NCBI GenBank assembly: GCA_022511445.1
Contig: JAFLVE010000010.1
Location: 77,387 to 141,386, forward strand
Length of the DNA stretch: 64,000 nt
From: Clostridiales bacterium
Lineage (GTDB): Bacteria; Bacillota; Clostridia; Christensenellales; Pumilibacteraceae
Direction of reading: 5' to 3'
Of the stretch, positions 15,776-25,250 are shown one piece after another. The notes below the pieces were generated by a model that saw only the letters and a list, made by a program, of their open reading frames with translations, had not been told where the DNA came from and searched no databases. Each line of letters opens with the position of its first letter. The stretch's first letter is position 1. Made by a program: the position numbers and the translations under genes.

Positions 15776-16460
15776 AAACCGAAGGCTTTAATATCTCCGC
15801 AAGCTCGCACGGTCTGTCTATGATTTTATCGGGGTCAAGGCTTTCGAGAAGCGCTCTGTCTCTAAATCCCCAAGTAACCGCTATCATGGGGAGCCCCGCG
15901 CTTTTTGCGGTCGCGACGTCAACCTCGCCGTCGCCCACGTACACCGCCTCGCCGCGAGATACGCCGAGGAAATCAAGCGCCGCCTCCACGCCGTCGACAG
16001 ACGGCTTGGGATTAATGCCCGGCTTCAGTCCGATAAGGTAGTTCACCTCGGGGAAAAGCTTGCGCTTTAACGCCTGCGCCGCGCCGTCGTACTTGTTGGT
16101 GACGACCGCCGTCTTTATTCCGAGCGCGTGAACTGCCGCAAGCATTTCCTTAACCCCGTCGTAGAGGTGGGTTTTGTCCGCGCTGTGCTTGTCGTAGTAT
16201 GCCGTAAAATCGGCAAGAGCTTTGTCGTAGTCGGGGTGCCGATTCTCCGATAAAACCCCCTCGACGTGCCACAGCGCGCGGTTAACCAATTTACCCACGC
16301 CGTTACCCACAAACCTCCGCGTCGTTTCGCGGTCGATACTCTGCCGCGACAGGTTTTTAAGCGCGACGTTTACCGCGTCGGTAAGATCGTCGAGCGTGTC
16401 TATAACGGTACCGTCGAGGTCGAATATCACAGCCTTTATTTCTTTTCCGTTCATTTTCAT
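15774..16460 (-). CDS. gph: HAD-superfamily phosphatase, phosphoglycolate phosphatase-like
   Basis: A 228-residue HAD hydrolase: motif I VIFDLDGTVIDTLDDL, motif II VVTNK, motif III lysine in NPKPS, and motif IV VYVGDGEVDVATAKSAG. The cap and length match Gph/PpaX-type phosphatases, which remove phosphate from phosphoglycolate or pyrophosphate; the substrate cannot be told from sequence. Its ATG overlaps the stop of the upstream HAD gene (ATGA at 16460-16457), so the two are coupled. Confidence 0.85.
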   Translation of the reverse strand: MKMNGKEIKAVIFDLDGTVIDTLDDLTDAVNVALKNLSRQSIDRETTRRFVGNGVGKLVNRALWHVEGVLSENRHPDYDKALADFTAYYDKHSADKTHLYDGVKEMLAAVHALGIKTAVVTNKYDGAAQALKRKLFPEVNYLIGLKPGINPKPSVDGVEAALDFLGVSRGEAVYVGDGEVDVATAKSAGLPMIAVTWGFRDRALLESLDPDKIIDRPCELAEILKPSV

Positions 16461-17131
16461 TTTACCAGCTTAATGAGCTTATCGGCCACCGCCGCCGCGC
16501 CGCTCGGGGCGTGCACGAACGAAATGCCGAACGCCTTTGCGCCTTTTCCGTCGCTTTCCTTGTCATCGCCTATCATAACGCTGTCGCGCTTATCGAGCCC
16601 GTATTTACCGAAAAGCATTTTGAAAAACGCGGGGTCGGGTTTTCTGCATCCGTACTCCGAGCTAAGAAGCATTCCGTCGAAGCGAGAAAGCAACCCGCAC
16701 TCATCTATCTCGTCGTATGTGAACGCCGCCTGTGCGTTGGAAAGCAGATACAGCTTTGCGCCCAAGGAGCGAAGCTTAATAAAAAGCTCGTGCACACCGT
16801 CGAACACGCTCATCTCGATACGAGACGCGCGGCGCATACACTTTGTCGCTTCTTCGCACAACTCGCGCGAAAAACTCCCGCCGAGACGGCTTGCCATTTC
16901 GGAAAAAATATCGGTGATATCGCACTCGGGGAATTTGTACTTTTTGGTTTTCTCCATCTCCGCAAGCCGAACTTTCCAGCCCTCGCCGTACAGCGTACGC
17001 AGCGCGTCGACGTCGGTTTCTATTCCGTGGTCGCGAAAAAACAGGACGACCGGCCGCCAGGTCTCGTCGCGGTATTCGTCGGTGCGGATGCGAATAAGCG
17101 TATTATAAAGATCGAAGACGAAATTCTTCAT
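16457..17131 (-). CDS. HAD-superfamily hydrolase (YjjG/2-haloacid dehalogenase-like)
   Basis: A 224-residue HAD protein starting MKNFVFDLYNTLI, with LLSNAQ (motif II), CRKPDPAFF (motif III lysine) and VMIGDDKESDGKGAKAFG (motif IV). In motif I the second aspartate is replaced: D-L-Y-N instead of D-x-D, an Asn at the usual acid/base position, a substitution also seen in some HAD families and possibly lowering phosphatase activity. TTGCAA-17 bp-TATAAT ends six bases before the ATG, with no ribosome binding site, so the transcript looks leaderless. It leads the two-gene unit with gph. Confidence 0.8.
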   Translation of the reverse strand: MKNFVFDLYNTLIRIRTDEYRDETWRPVVLFFRDHGIETDVDALRTLYGEGWKVRLAEMEKTKKYKFPECDITDIFSEMASRLGGSFSRELCEEATKCMRRASRIEMSVFDGVHELFIKLRSLGAKLYLLSNAQAAFTYDEIDECGLLSRFDGMLLSSEYGCRKPDPAFFKMLFGKYGLDKRDSVMIGDDKESDGKGAKAFGISFVHAPSGAAAVADKLIKLVK

Positions 17132-17137
17132 AACGGC

Positions 17138-17166
17138 ATTATACACCAAACGCCGAATTATTGCAA
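17138..17166 (-). promoter_or_regulatory. promoter of the HAD pair, leaderless geometry
   Basis: TTGCAA at 17161-17166, a 17-bp spacer and an extended TGTATAAT at 17138-17143. The start codon follows six bases later, about where transcription should begin. Confidence 0.8.
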
Positions 17167-17207
17167 CACCTTTATAAAAGAATCCGCCGGGGCGATAAAA
17201 GGCGCCG

Positions 17208-17912
17208 CTAAACCTTTAGCGAATTGAGATAATCCTTTCTGTCCTGCGGAACGCGGAAGGATTCGCGCGCTTTTTGTATAGCCTTGTTGTGCACGAACGG
17301 AGGGAAAGTAACCTTTTCGAAAAACGGAAGCGTTTTATCGTAAAACTTGACGAGCATAACCGAAAGTAGCCACGCCGCGCCCATGTCCACGTAATACCGA
17401 CCGTACCGCACGGACTTGAGAGTGTCGACGATTATGTCGAAATATTCCTCGTTGAGACAGCACGACAGGAGATATATTAAATATGTACGCACCTCGTACT
17501 GCCCGTCCGCCTCCAAAAGATATCTAAAGTCGGAAAGAAAAGTCTCTCTGTCCGTAAAGCGGAGCTGCGGCACAATCGTATCCGTATGCGCCCAGGACGA
17601 AAACAGCGGGATTATCTTTTTCAGGTACTCGGCGGTTTTGGAGTAGTCGCCCTTTTTCGATGCGACAAGCCCCGCGACCGCGACCGACTCGTACGTTTTG
17701 TCGGCGTCGTTAAAAAACCCGTCCATAAACTCGTCGCGGGAGGAAAGAGCAACCGACTTTGCAAGCGCTTTTATTTGCGGCACGGTCAGTCCCGCAAAAG
17801 GAAGCGAGCTATTTATTATCTTTTCGCCGCGCTTATATCCGTCGGACGCGCGGTCGATTTTTTCGCCGATGCTAGCTATCTCGGCTTTTATTCTGTCATA
17901 AGCTTCACTCAT
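17208..17912 (-). CDS. DNA alkylation repair protein, AlkD-like HEAT-repeat family
   Basis: A 234-residue all-helical protein with the pattern of AlkD-type repeats: FAGLTVPQIKALAK near residue 38, then helices around FFNDADKTYESVAVAGLVA, and SSWAHTDTIVPQL where AlkD has its W-D substrate-site motif, followed by RRY/RTYLIYLLS helices and KAIQKARESFRVP at the end. AlkD excises alkylated bases, but many relatives lack proven activity. The Asp of the glycosylase site may be D116 in HTD. It lies ten bases after mfd, so it is likely part of the same repair-related transcript. Confidence 0.8.
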   Translation of the reverse strand: MSEAYDRIKAEIASIGEKIDRASDGYKRGEKIINSSLPFAGLTVPQIKALAKSVALSSRDEFMDGFFNDADKTYESVAVAGLVASKKGDYSKTAEYLKKIIPLFSSWAHTDTIVPQLRFTDRETFLSDFRYLLEADGQYEVRTYLIYLLSCCLNEEYFDIIVDTLKSVRYGRYYVDMGAAWLLSVMLVKFYDKTLPFFEKVTFPPFVHNKAIQKARESFRVPQDRKDYLNSLKV

Positions 17913-17921
17913 AATTTCACC

Positions 17922-20900
17922 TTAAGTATTTTCGATTTCGACCGACGTGAGGTAATTAAGAAGCGATTTTACCGATTCGAAAACGACGACGGGCGTCCTC
18001 GTGGCGTTGAAGCACCCGCCGAATTTTTCAAACCCGGTGGGGATATCCTCGGGATCCGTAAACTCAATCTTTCCCCCCGAGCGGAGGAGCGTGACGGTCG
18101 CCGCGTTGTGGCGCGCCGCAAGATTTTTAATAAGCCCGACGTTGCACAGGTTTTTAACCTCGGTCGGAACGGAGCCGAATGCGTCCTTAAGCTCGGCAAA
18201 CAGCTCGTCGCGCTCTTTAAGCGATTTAAGCACGGAAATACGGCGGTACAGCTCGATTCTCACCGCGGCGTCGCAATACCCGCTCGGAATTACCGCGGTG
18301 TAATCGACCTTCATCACGGGGTCCTTGTGCGATGTCGTCGCCGCGCCCTTAAGCTCGGCTACCGCTTCTTGAAGGAGCTTGCAGTACATGGAATACCCTA
18401 CGCTTACCATGTGTCCGTGCTGTTCCGCGCCGAACACGTTGCCCACGCCTCTTATTCGCATATCCTGCTCGGCTATTTTAACGCCGCTGCCGAGCTCGGT
18501 GTAGCGCGAAATGGACTCCAATCTCTCGAGCGCCTGCGAGGTGAGCCGCGTTTCGTCGCCGTACGTAAAATACACCTGCGCGACGCGGTCGGATCTGCCC
18601 ACCCGCCCTTTTAGCTGATACATCTGGCTAAGCCCCATGTTTTCGGCGCCGTAAACGAGCATGGTGTTGGCGTTGGGGATATCTATTCCGTTTTCTATAA
18701 TGGTCGTCGCAACGAGAACGTCCGCGCGCTTATCGGCAAAATCCTCTACCGCGGCGGTCATCTTCCGCTTTTCCATTTGCCCGTGCGCGTAAGTAACTTT
18801 AATATCGGGCATAAGCTGTTGCAGTCGTCCCGCATACTCGGCAATGCCGGCGTGCGGTCCGCCGTTAACGTAGTTGTACACTATAAACACTTGCCCGCCG
18901 CGCTCCACCTCGCGCGTAACCGCGTCTATAACGAGCGCGTCCGAATATTCGGTAACGTACACCTGCGCGGGAAGTCTGCCCGTCGGCGGGGTCTCGAGCA
19001 TGGACACGTCGCGGATTCCGCTTAACGCCATGTGGAGCGTGCGCGGAATAGGCGTTGCGGACAGCGTAAGTACGTTTATATCGTTTTTGAGGTTTTTTAT
19101 TTTTTCCTTGTCCGAAACGCCGAACTTTTGCTCCTCGTCGAGAATAAGAAGCTCGAGGTTTTTGAACTTGACCGCGTTGCCCAAAAGCTTGTGCGTGCCG
19201 CAAACAATGTCTATCTTGCCGTTTTTAAGCCCTTCGAGCGTTTGCTTTTGATTGGGCTCGACGCGCGAATACGCCGCGACGGACACGCCGAATTTTTCCA
19301 TTCTCCGCCGCGTGGTTAAGTAGTGCTGACGGCACAGCACCGTCGTCGGCGACAGAAAGGCGACCTGCCCGCCCTCCGATATAACCTTAAACGCTACGCG
19401 GAGCGCAACCTCTGTCTTGCCGAAGCCCACGTCGCCGCAGATAAGCCTGTCCATAATTTTGCCGGAGGTAAGATCGTTAAAGCACGCGTCCATAGCCGAA
19501 AGCTGGTCCGCCGTCTCCGCGTACGGGAAGTCGGCGTTAAACTCGTCGCACATTGCGCTCTCCGCGGGGTACGGTTTACCATTAACCGTCTCGCGCCTGG
19601 CGTACAGCTCCATAAGGTCGAACGCCATTGCCTTAAGCCTGCTCTTAACCTTGCTTTTTACGCGCTCGAATTCCGCGCCGCCCAATTTACTCAGCTTAGG
19701 CGGAGTGTCGGTAAAGTCGTATTTACTCAGCCGCGCCATGTTTTCCACGGGCACGTACAACGTATCGCCGCCCGCATAGCGAACGGTGATATAGTCGCGC
19801 TCGTACTCGCCGAAGTCCACAGCGCCCACCGCCTCGCAAATACCTATGCCGTGCGTTTCGTGAACGACGTAGTCGCCCGGCTTGGGGAGTTCCTTCATTC
19901 CCGTGCGCTTTATCGACTCGAACGGATCGCGCTTCATGCCGACGTTGTGCATGCCTATTACGACGGTGTTTGAAGCAAAGAAAACGCCGCCGTCCGCCGT
20001 CGGGGAAACGTACTCGACGTCGAAGCAGTCGAGCGCGCCGAGTCCCGCGCGGATATCCGCCGCTATGCAAACGTTAAACCCGCGCGACCGCCACGCCGCA
20101 ATGTCGTCCGCAAGCTGCGTTAAATTGCGCCCGTATACGGGAAGATTAATGCTCTTAAACTTATAAACCCTATCGGGCGAAAAAAATCTGTTGTTGGAAT
20201 CTATGGCGTGAAAGCACAGCACGGCGCCTGTTGTCGGCGGCGTGGAAACGAGGTTATCCTCTGCGCAGTACGGCGCTTCGTTAGCTTCTATCAGCCGCTT
20301 ACTGCGCGAAGCGTGCTCGCGGTAAGAAAACACGCAGTTATCGTACACGCTTTTTGCGTCCTCGATAATAATAGGCATACCGCAAAATTTATCGAGCGTG
20401 GTGTGCGGAAAGAGCGGAAGCACGGTCTGCTCGCCGTCGCTGTCGCCCGAACGCAGCCTGTCCGAAAGCCTGTGCTCGACGGGGATTCCCGTCGATTTTC
20501 TCTTTTCCCCCGCCTTGAGAAGCTTATCCGCCGCCTCCGCCTTTGCCTCGGCGGAAAATGTCAGCTCGGTCGCGGGATAGGCTGTAAAAGCGTCGAGGTT
20601 TTTCCCCGCCGTCTGGTTAATTATATCGAGCTCGCGAATGGAATCGCACTCGTACCCGAAAAACTCTATCCTCGCCGCACGCCCGTCGGGCGCGCAAACG
20701 TCCACAATGTCGCCGCGCACGGCAAACTGAGACGGCTCGTCCACGTGCCCGCACCGCCTGTACCCCGCCGCGACAAGCTTGGCGGTAAGCTCGTTCGTCG
20801 GGTATTTTTCGCCCTTTATAAAGACCGCCGCCGAAGAGGAAATCGCCTCGCGCGGCGGGACTATTTGCATTAACGCCTCGGCTGTCGTAACCACGACTCG

Positions 20901-21215
20901 GCACGCGCCCGTAGCTATGTTGTAAAGCGCGCGGGACCTCCGTCCGTTTTTTTCGACGCCCGAAACGAGAAGCACGTTGTTTTTGGGCAGAAGAAGCTCG
21001 GCGGATGGATAGTGCAGAGAAAATTCGACAAACGCGGTACGCGCCGAAATGACGTCGGGACAGACGTACACAAACGAATCAAAGCCGCAACAAAAAAGCC
21101 GCGCATCCGATTTCGTAAGCCCGAATACGGATGTGCGCTTACCCTCGTTTACTGCGGACAGAACCTTATTGTAATCGCCGTCCAGTCCGCGTACAATTTC
21201 CGAAATGCTGCGCAT
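17922..21215 (-). CDS. mfd: transcription-repair coupling factor Mfd
   Basis: About 1097 residues, full length for Mfd. Order: UvrB-like N-terminal modules, the RNA polymerase-interacting domain (DYVVHETHGIGI, YITVRYAGGDTLYVP), Walker A GDVGFGKTEVALR, LSPTTVLCRQH, LDEEQKFGV (the helicase DEEQ box), LSATPIPRTLHMAL, then FVATT-type VATTIIENGIDIPNAN and QLKGRVGRSDR, and a C-terminal TRCF domain. It removes RNA polymerase stalled at lesions and recruits UvrA. ATG 21215 is preferred over TTG 21236, though neither has a strong ribosome binding site. It follows pth by about 14 bases; AlkD-like follows it. Confidence 0.97.
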   Translation of the reverse strand: MRSISEIVRGLDGDYNKVLSAVNEGKRTSVFGLTKSDARLFCCGFDSFVYVCPDVISARTAFVEFSLHYPSAELLLPKNNVLLVSGVEKNGRRSRALYNIATGACRVVVTTAEALMQIVPPREAISSSAAVFIKGEKYPTNELTAKLVAAGYRRCGHVDEPSQFAVRGDIVDVCAPDGRAARIEFFGYECDSIRELDIINQTAGKNLDAFTAYPATELTFSAEAKAEAADKLLKAGEKRKSTGIPVEHRLSDRLRSGDSDGEQTVLPLFPHTTLDKFCGMPIIIEDAKSVYDNCVFSYREHASRSKRLIEANEAPYCAEDNLVSTPPTTGAVLCFHAIDSNNRFFSPDRVYKFKSINLPVYGRNLTQLADDIAAWRSRGFNVCIAADIRAGLGALDCFDVEYVSPTADGGVFFASNTVVIGMHNVGMKRDPFESIKRTGMKELPKPGDYVVHETHGIGICEAVGAVDFGEYERDYITVRYAGGDTLYVPVENMARLSKYDFTDTPPKLSKLGGAEFERVKSKVKSRLKAMAFDLMELYARRETVNGKPYPAESAMCDEFNADFPYAETADQLSAMDACFNDLTSGKIMDRLICGDVGFGKTEVALRVAFKVISEGGQVAFLSPTTVLCRQHYLTTRRRMEKFGVSVAAYSRVEPNQKQTLEGLKNGKIDIVCGTHKLLGNAVKFKNLELLILDEEQKFGVSDKEKIKNLKNDINVLTLSATPIPRTLHMALSGIRDVSMLETPPTGRLPAQVYVTEYSDALVIDAVTREVERGGQVFIVYNYVNGGPHAGIAEYAGRLQQLMPDIKVTYAHGQMEKRKMTAAVEDFADKRADVLVATTIIENGIDIPNANTMLVYGAENMGLSQMYQLKGRVGRSDRVAQVYFTYGDETRLTSQALERLESISRYTELGSGVKIAEQDMRIRGVGNVFGAEQHGHMVSVGYSMYCKLLQEAVAELKGAATTSHKDPVMKVDYTAVIPSGYCDAAVRIELYRRISVLKSLKERDELFAELKDAFGSVPTEVKNLCNVGLIKNLAARHNAATVTLLRSGGKIEFTDPEDIPTGFEKFGGCFNATRTPVVVFESVKSLLNYLTSVEIENT

Positions 21216-21228
21216 AAAAGTAGTACGT

Positions 21229-21789
21229 TTACTCAACCGTGACGGTCTTATCCTGCCACGGCAAGCCGTTTAGCCTGTCTATAACAAAATCGCACGCCTT
21301 GTCCGCCGCCTTTAAGATGATAGGTTTTTCAAACGCTTGAATGTGCGAAAGAACGTAGTCGGCAAGCTCCATAAAACTAGGCTTCATGCCGATTCCTATG
21401 CGAACGCGCGGAAACTCGGTCGAGCCGAGCTTACCGACAATGTCGCGCATGCCGTTGTGCGTTCCGGCGGAGCCGTTTTCGCGAACGCGCACCGTTCCTT
21501 TTTTAATATCTATATCGTCGTAGATAACGATAATATCCTTCGGCTCTATTTTATAGTAGCGCGCTAGACGCGAAACGGTGTCGCCCGACAGATTCATAAA
21601 AGTGAGCGGCTTACAAAGTATAACCTTGTCCCCGCCCACTCGAGTATCGCAAATCAGCGCGTCGTCCTTTTCGGTATAGGACGGAGCGTTCAGCCTATTC
21701 GCAAGAATATCGATTGCTATGAATCCGACGTTGTGGTAAGTCCCCTCGTACCGATCCCCCGGATTTCCGAGTCCTACTACAAGCTTCAT
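21229..21789 (-). CDS. pth: peptidyl-tRNA hydrolase
   Basis: A 186-residue Pth, typical length. It starts MKLVVGLGNPGDRYEGTYHNVGF with the catalytic His20-equivalent in YHNVG; PLTFMNLSG, VIYDDIDIKKGTVRV and GSAGTHNGMRDI are the other family signatures. It frees tRNA from peptidyl-tRNA dropped by ribosomes. Its ATG overlaps the DUF1858 stop (ATGA), and pth-mfd is a classic Firmicutes gene order. Confidence 0.97.
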   Translation of the reverse strand: MKLVVGLGNPGDRYEGTYHNVGFIAIDILANRLNAPSYTEKDDALICDTRVGGDKVILCKPLTFMNLSGDTVSRLARYYKIEPKDIIVIYDDIDIKKGTVRVRENGSAGTHNGMRDIVGKLGSTEFPRVRIGIGMKPSFMELADYVLSHIQAFEKPIILKAADKACDFVIDRLNGLPWQDKTVTVE

Positions 21790-21998
21790 CAGTTGCCGAG
21801 AACGGCATTGAGTTTATTAACAAGCTCGTTAACGTCGTTGCCGTGAACTTCGGCGGCCTCCGCAACGGTCTCGCCGCGCGAAATAGGGCAGCCGAGACAG
21901 TGCATGCCCATGTCGAAGAAAACCTGTTGAAGCTCCGCGCTCTCGGGCGCGAGGCAGAGCACCTCGTAAATCGTCATATCCGCAGTTACTTTAGCCAT
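21789..21998 (-). CDS. DUF1858 domain protein
   Basis: A 69-residue single-domain protein: ITADMTIYEVL-type start (VTADMTIYEVLCLAPES), then the FFDMGMHCLGCPISRGETVAEAAEVHG core with the CxxC pair that defines DUF1858, a fold linked to hybrid-cluster and disulfide proteins. The function is unknown, probably redox or metal related. AAGGAG lies nine bases before the ATG. It leads the DUF1858-pth-mfd unit. Confidence 0.9.
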   Translation of the reverse strand: MAKVTADMTIYEVLCLAPESAELQQVFFDMGMHCLGCPISRGETVAEAAEVHGNDVNELVNKLNAVLGN

Positions 21999-22284
21999 AA
22001 TATAAATTCTCCTTTTAAAAAATTATAACAGCCCTATTTTAGTTTGTCAATCCTTTTACAGTTCAATGCCTATATCGTAAAAATGTTTACTTTTATAGTC
22101 GCAATGTTTTAAAGCATTGTCAACATATATTATTTTCGGACATGCAAAACGGCGACCGTTGTAACAGAGCCGCCGTTTTATAGTTATTATATCCTTATTG
22201 TTCCTCCGCCGTTTTGCTTCCCTACGGCACTCGTAAAGATTCTGAAATATGCGTTTTAGTGATAGCAATTACGTACGGTAGATT

Positions 22285-23451
22285 TTATTCCTTTTGTCTT
22301 TCGAGGTTTCTTATTTGTTCGTTAAGCCTTTCTATAATTTGGCTTTTTTCTATAAGATCGATTCTTTTGTTAATATAATCGCGTTCCGCATTTTCAATTT
22401 GCAGCCGTAACTCGGATATTTCGGTATCCAAAAATGCGTTGGACTGTCTTTTAATAGCTTCCAGTTGATCCATATGATTACGTTCCAGCTCTCTTCGTTC
22501 CATTTCCGCAATTCTTTCTTGTTCTCTGATTGCCTCGTCCGACAAAAAGCAGTTAATTGCTTCTTTAAAAGTATCGGCTCTGCCGTCCGAGATAATATCG
22601 ATAAGACTATCTACTTCATACTGCAACGGCTCGATTTGTCGCTCGTAAAAAAGACTTGTGTTATCCAAATTCTCAAAATCGATATCCACCGAATTTATAT
22701 ATTTTTGCGGAATATCATTCAATCCTTTTATTTTTTCTACTACCTTCGAGTAGTCCGCGGCTAACTCTTTTTTGATTTTCTTCTGTTCGTTGTTATACTT
22801 TTCTCGCCTACCCACGTAAAGTGCATATTCTATACTGTATTCAAATTTATCCTTCAAAACATCGGCGTCGTATTCATCCTCTAAGGATTGCTGTTTCTCT
22901 TCGTGTTGATTAAGTCTTTCCCGATATTCTTCACACTTCTTCGGAAATAGCTTTAAATTTTTAAAGTAGGATATAAGCCCGTCCGATTTTACGGCACAAA
23001 TACGAATTACCTCTACAATAACCATAGCGACACCAAAGAAAATAGCGCCTCCTCTATATAATCCGATTATGAATTCCGCATCTTTAATTGCCTCATACTC
23101 GTGTTCGTCTATTTTTTTAAGATCTGCATACTTGACAATCATCATTACAAGCATAAATATACCGACGGCAAATAATAGCCAAGCGACTAAATCAAGCTTG
23201 GGGAAAACGGGTTTTTGCGGATGCTTTTCGGTAAATTTCTCGCGCTTATATTTTACAAACTCCAGTTTCCCGGCAGCCAATTTCTCGCAATCGGAATCGT
23301 CAAACCTTTGCATTCTCCACTTGGCGACTTTGGGTTCGGGCGGTTTCTCGCCGAAAGGCTTGAGTGATTCGTCGTTACAGATTTCACCGAGCTCGTCGTA
23401 ATAAGAATTTAACGCATTCAGCGTTTCAATAGTCGTATCCCCTTTTGACAT
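22285..23451 (-). CDS. membrane protein with long coiled coils
   Basis: A 388-residue protein starting MSKGDTTIETLNALNSYYDELG; the ATG at 23451 has GGGAG six bases upstream, while the frame to 23535 lacks a signal. Two membrane helices (WLLFAVGIFMLVMMIV and GAIFFGVAMVIVEVI) form a hairpin at about 90-165. The rest is charged coiled coil, ending in a predicted long helix with EQERIAEMERRELERNHMDQ. I recognise no family. It may anchor a cytoplasmic coiled-coil scaffold. It stands alone, convergent with nothing, and divergent from the XRE gene at 23643. The stretch 21999-22284 holds nothing I can support. Confidence 0.65.
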   Translation of the reverse strand: MSKGDTTIETLNALNSYYDELGEICNDESLKPFGEKPPEPKVAKWRMQRFDDSDCEKLAAGKLEFVKYKREKFTEKHPQKPVFPKLDLVAWLLFAVGIFMLVMMIVKYADLKKIDEHEYEAIKDAEFIIGLYRGGAIFFGVAMVIVEVIRICAVKSDGLISYFKNLKLFPKKCEEYRERLNQHEEKQQSLEDEYDADVLKDKFEYSIEYALYVGRREKYNNEQKKIKKELAADYSKVVEKIKGLNDIPQKYINSVDIDFENLDNTSLFYERQIEPLQYEVDSLIDIISDGRADTFKEAINCFLSDEAIREQERIAEMERRELERNHMDQLEAIKRQSNAFLDTEISELRLQIENAERDYINKRIDLIEKSQIIERLNEQIRNLERQKE

Positions 23452-23642
23452 ACAAAACTCCCACGTCTTGATTTTTGAGTTAATTATACACATCAAACAC
23501 GCTCTAGTCAAGCATTTACCAAGTATAATATACATTTTTTATCATTTTATTGTATATATAACTCTATTTTAACAAGTTATAGGCGCGTAGAAATTGACTT
23601 CATGACATATAATTTAATCACATAAATAATTTGAGGTTTTCC

Positions 23643-23999
23643 ATGGATAAAATAGATATTATACAGCGCATCGGGTATATCCGAACGCGCGCAAAAATGA
23701 CGCAAAAAGCATTATCTAACGCTATCGGCATGAATCCGAGCTATATTAACCGATTGGAAAGCGCGCAAAATTTTCTCCCGAGTTTGGAAGTACTTCTAAC
23801 TATAATCGATGTATGCGGTAGCACGCCCGAGGAATTTTTTTATCACGACATCTCCGCATACGAAAGAGATAAAACTTTTGCCGATAAAATAAACTCTCTG
23901 CCGAGTGATATAAAAGAATTCATCTTAGATTACGATCCCGATTTAATGAACTTGTTTACAACTATCAACCGTAAGTTCGTCAAAATCGACAGGAACTAA
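23643..23999 (+). CDS. XRE-family transcriptional regulator
   Basis: A 118-residue protein with an N-terminal Cro/C1 helix-turn-helix: RIGYIRTRAKMTQKALSNAI, GMNPSYINRLESAQNFLPSLEVLLTII, followed by a short C-terminal tail ending FVKIDRN. The ATG at 23643 follows GAGG by seven bases. The wording IDVCGSTPEEFF is typical of small clostridial XRE proteins. It is divergent from the coiled-coil membrane gene and may regulate it or itself; targets are unknown. Confidence 0.85.
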   Translation: MDKIDIIQRIGYIRTRAKMTQKALSNAIGMNPSYINRLESAQNFLPSLEVLLTIIDVCGSTPEEFFYHDISAYERDKTFADKINSLPSDIKEFILDYDPDLMNLFTTINRKFVKIDRN

Positions 24000-24034
24000 T
24001 AACACTTTCGGAAAAAAAGAAACGTTTTTACCTT

Positions 24035-24053
24035 CCCCTCACACTTTGAGGGG
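24035..24053 (+). terminator. terminator after the XRE gene
   Basis: CCCCTC-acacttt-GAGGGG is followed by ATTATTGTTTTG. It lies 35 bases after the XRE stop codon. Confidence 0.7.
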
Positions 24054-24232
24054 ATTATTGTTTTGTGGATTTTTTGTGAAGATAAATCTTATATTTAATA
24101 TTTATTTCGTTATCTTTACCGATTTTGACTTCCTCGCGAAAAAAAGCGGCTAACGGTAATCGGAAGCTCGGTAAGCGAACGAATTATATTTCGAATTATT
24201 TCGTACTCTATATTGCTCGCGAACGCTTCGTT

Positions 24233-24778
24233 CTATCCCTTTAGCTCTTTTTTAAGATTGAGGTAGCAGGCGTTGCAGATTTCGCAGTCCTTTTTAGCGC
24301 GGTGCGCACCGTCGATGTTTATTCCGTAATACGCGGCGACGGTAGACTGCTTGTGATTGGGAAGATTGGGAAGCGCTTTTCTCGAAAGCCTTAAAGTATC
24401 CACAAACGAGTTGTCGAGGACAAGCCCGTTGTGCCGCCACAGATTGTCGTACAAAAAGTTGACGTCGAAGTTTACGTTATGCCCTATAATAATATCCTTG
24501 CCGACAAACTCATAAAAATCCCGCATCACCTCGGTAATATCGGGCGCGCTTTCCACCATCTCGTTGGTAATGCCGGTAAGCTGGGTTATAAACGGGCTGA
24601 TGGTCTGCTCGGGCTTAATGAGGGTGGAAAAGCTGTCCACCAAAACCTCGCCGCGGTACTTGAGCGCCGAGACCTCGATAATTTCGCAATCACCGAAAAG
24701 CCCCGTCGTCTCGATATCCACAACCGTGTAGTCGGACGGAAAGAAGAATAGATTTTCTCCTTTGAATTTACGCTCCAC
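24233..24778 (-). CDS. DEDDh 3'-5' exonuclease, DNA polymerase III epsilon-like
   Basis: A 181-residue exonuclease: VVDIETTG (ExoI with Asp and Glu), GHNVNFDVNFLYD (ExoII) and the AHRAKKDCEI box (ExoIII with His and Asp), plus the FSTLIKPEQTISPFITQLTGIT and FVDTLRLSRKALPNLPNHK linkers seen in stand-alone PolC/DnaQ-type exonucleases. It degrades single-stranded DNA or RNA ends and may aid proofreading or repair. The start is a GTG (24778) with AAGGA upstream. Confidence 0.9.
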   Translation of the reverse strand: MERKFKGENLFFFPSDYTVVDIETTGLFGDCEIIEVSALKYRGEVLVDSFSTLIKPEQTISPFITQLTGITNEMVESAPDITEVMRDFYEFVGKDIIIGHNVNFDVNFLYDNLWRHNGLVLDNSFVDTLRLSRKALPNLPNHKQSTVAAYYGINIDGAHRAKKDCEICNACYLNLKKELKG

Positions 24779-24902
24779 TTGTTTTTCCTTTTTGCGATTT
24801 TATCGCACGGTTTCGGTCCGTACCTTTGTATTATATCACAGTCGGGCCGTGCACGCAAGGCAAATTCGTCCCATACCGTGGATTAATCGTCTAATCGTTT
24901 CG

Positions 24903-25250
24903 CTAATCAATAAGCCTTATCTCGATTGCGAGCACGCCGTAAGCGCCGATCTTTTCGGCGGAATAAAACTCGTACATATCCTCGGCGTTTGCTTCCTCGC
25001 CCTCGCCGTAGCCGAGAGCGACTTTATCGTACATGCCGTACACTTCGAAAAAATCTTTATAGCGCGTAAGAGACAGAACCTCGCACTTTATTACCCCGCC
25101 GCCGTCCGTGCCGACGAATTCTATTATATTGCCGACCTTCAGCCTCGACCGCTTCTCGTCGTAGAGCCGCATCTCCACCGTTTTCGTTCCGGCGGCAACC
25201 GCCTTAAACGCCGAAGGCGCCAAACTCATTTTATGTACCATTTTCACCAC
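24903..25250 (-). CDS. ASCH domain protein
   Basis: A 115-residue protein. Its pattern (MSLAPSAFKAVAAGTKTVEMRLYDEKR, LKVGNIIEFVG, KCEVLSLTRYKDFFEVYG, then the Gly-Tyr-Gly region and VLAIEIRLI) is that of ASCH domains, small RNA-binding-like folds proposed to act in RNA metabolism or translation. Its start, at 25250 or at ATG 25241, overlaps the end of the upstream membrane protein gene, so the two are translationally coupled. Confidence 0.85.
   Translation of the reverse strand: MVKMVHKMSLAPSAFKAVAAGTKTVEMRLYDEKRSRLKVGNIIEFVGTDGGGVIKCEVLSLTRYKDFFEVYGMYDKVALGYGEGEEANAEDMYEFYSAEKIGAYGVLAIEIRLID

Noticed and set aside
17969..20904. Many long frames antisense or shifted within mfd
   Set aside because: They come from GC-rich codon structure of mfd; translations are Arg/Pro-rich without family features.
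22056..22268. 70-aa minus-strand frame
   Set aside because: Basic, low-information translation without ribosome binding site or family resemblance; probably chance.
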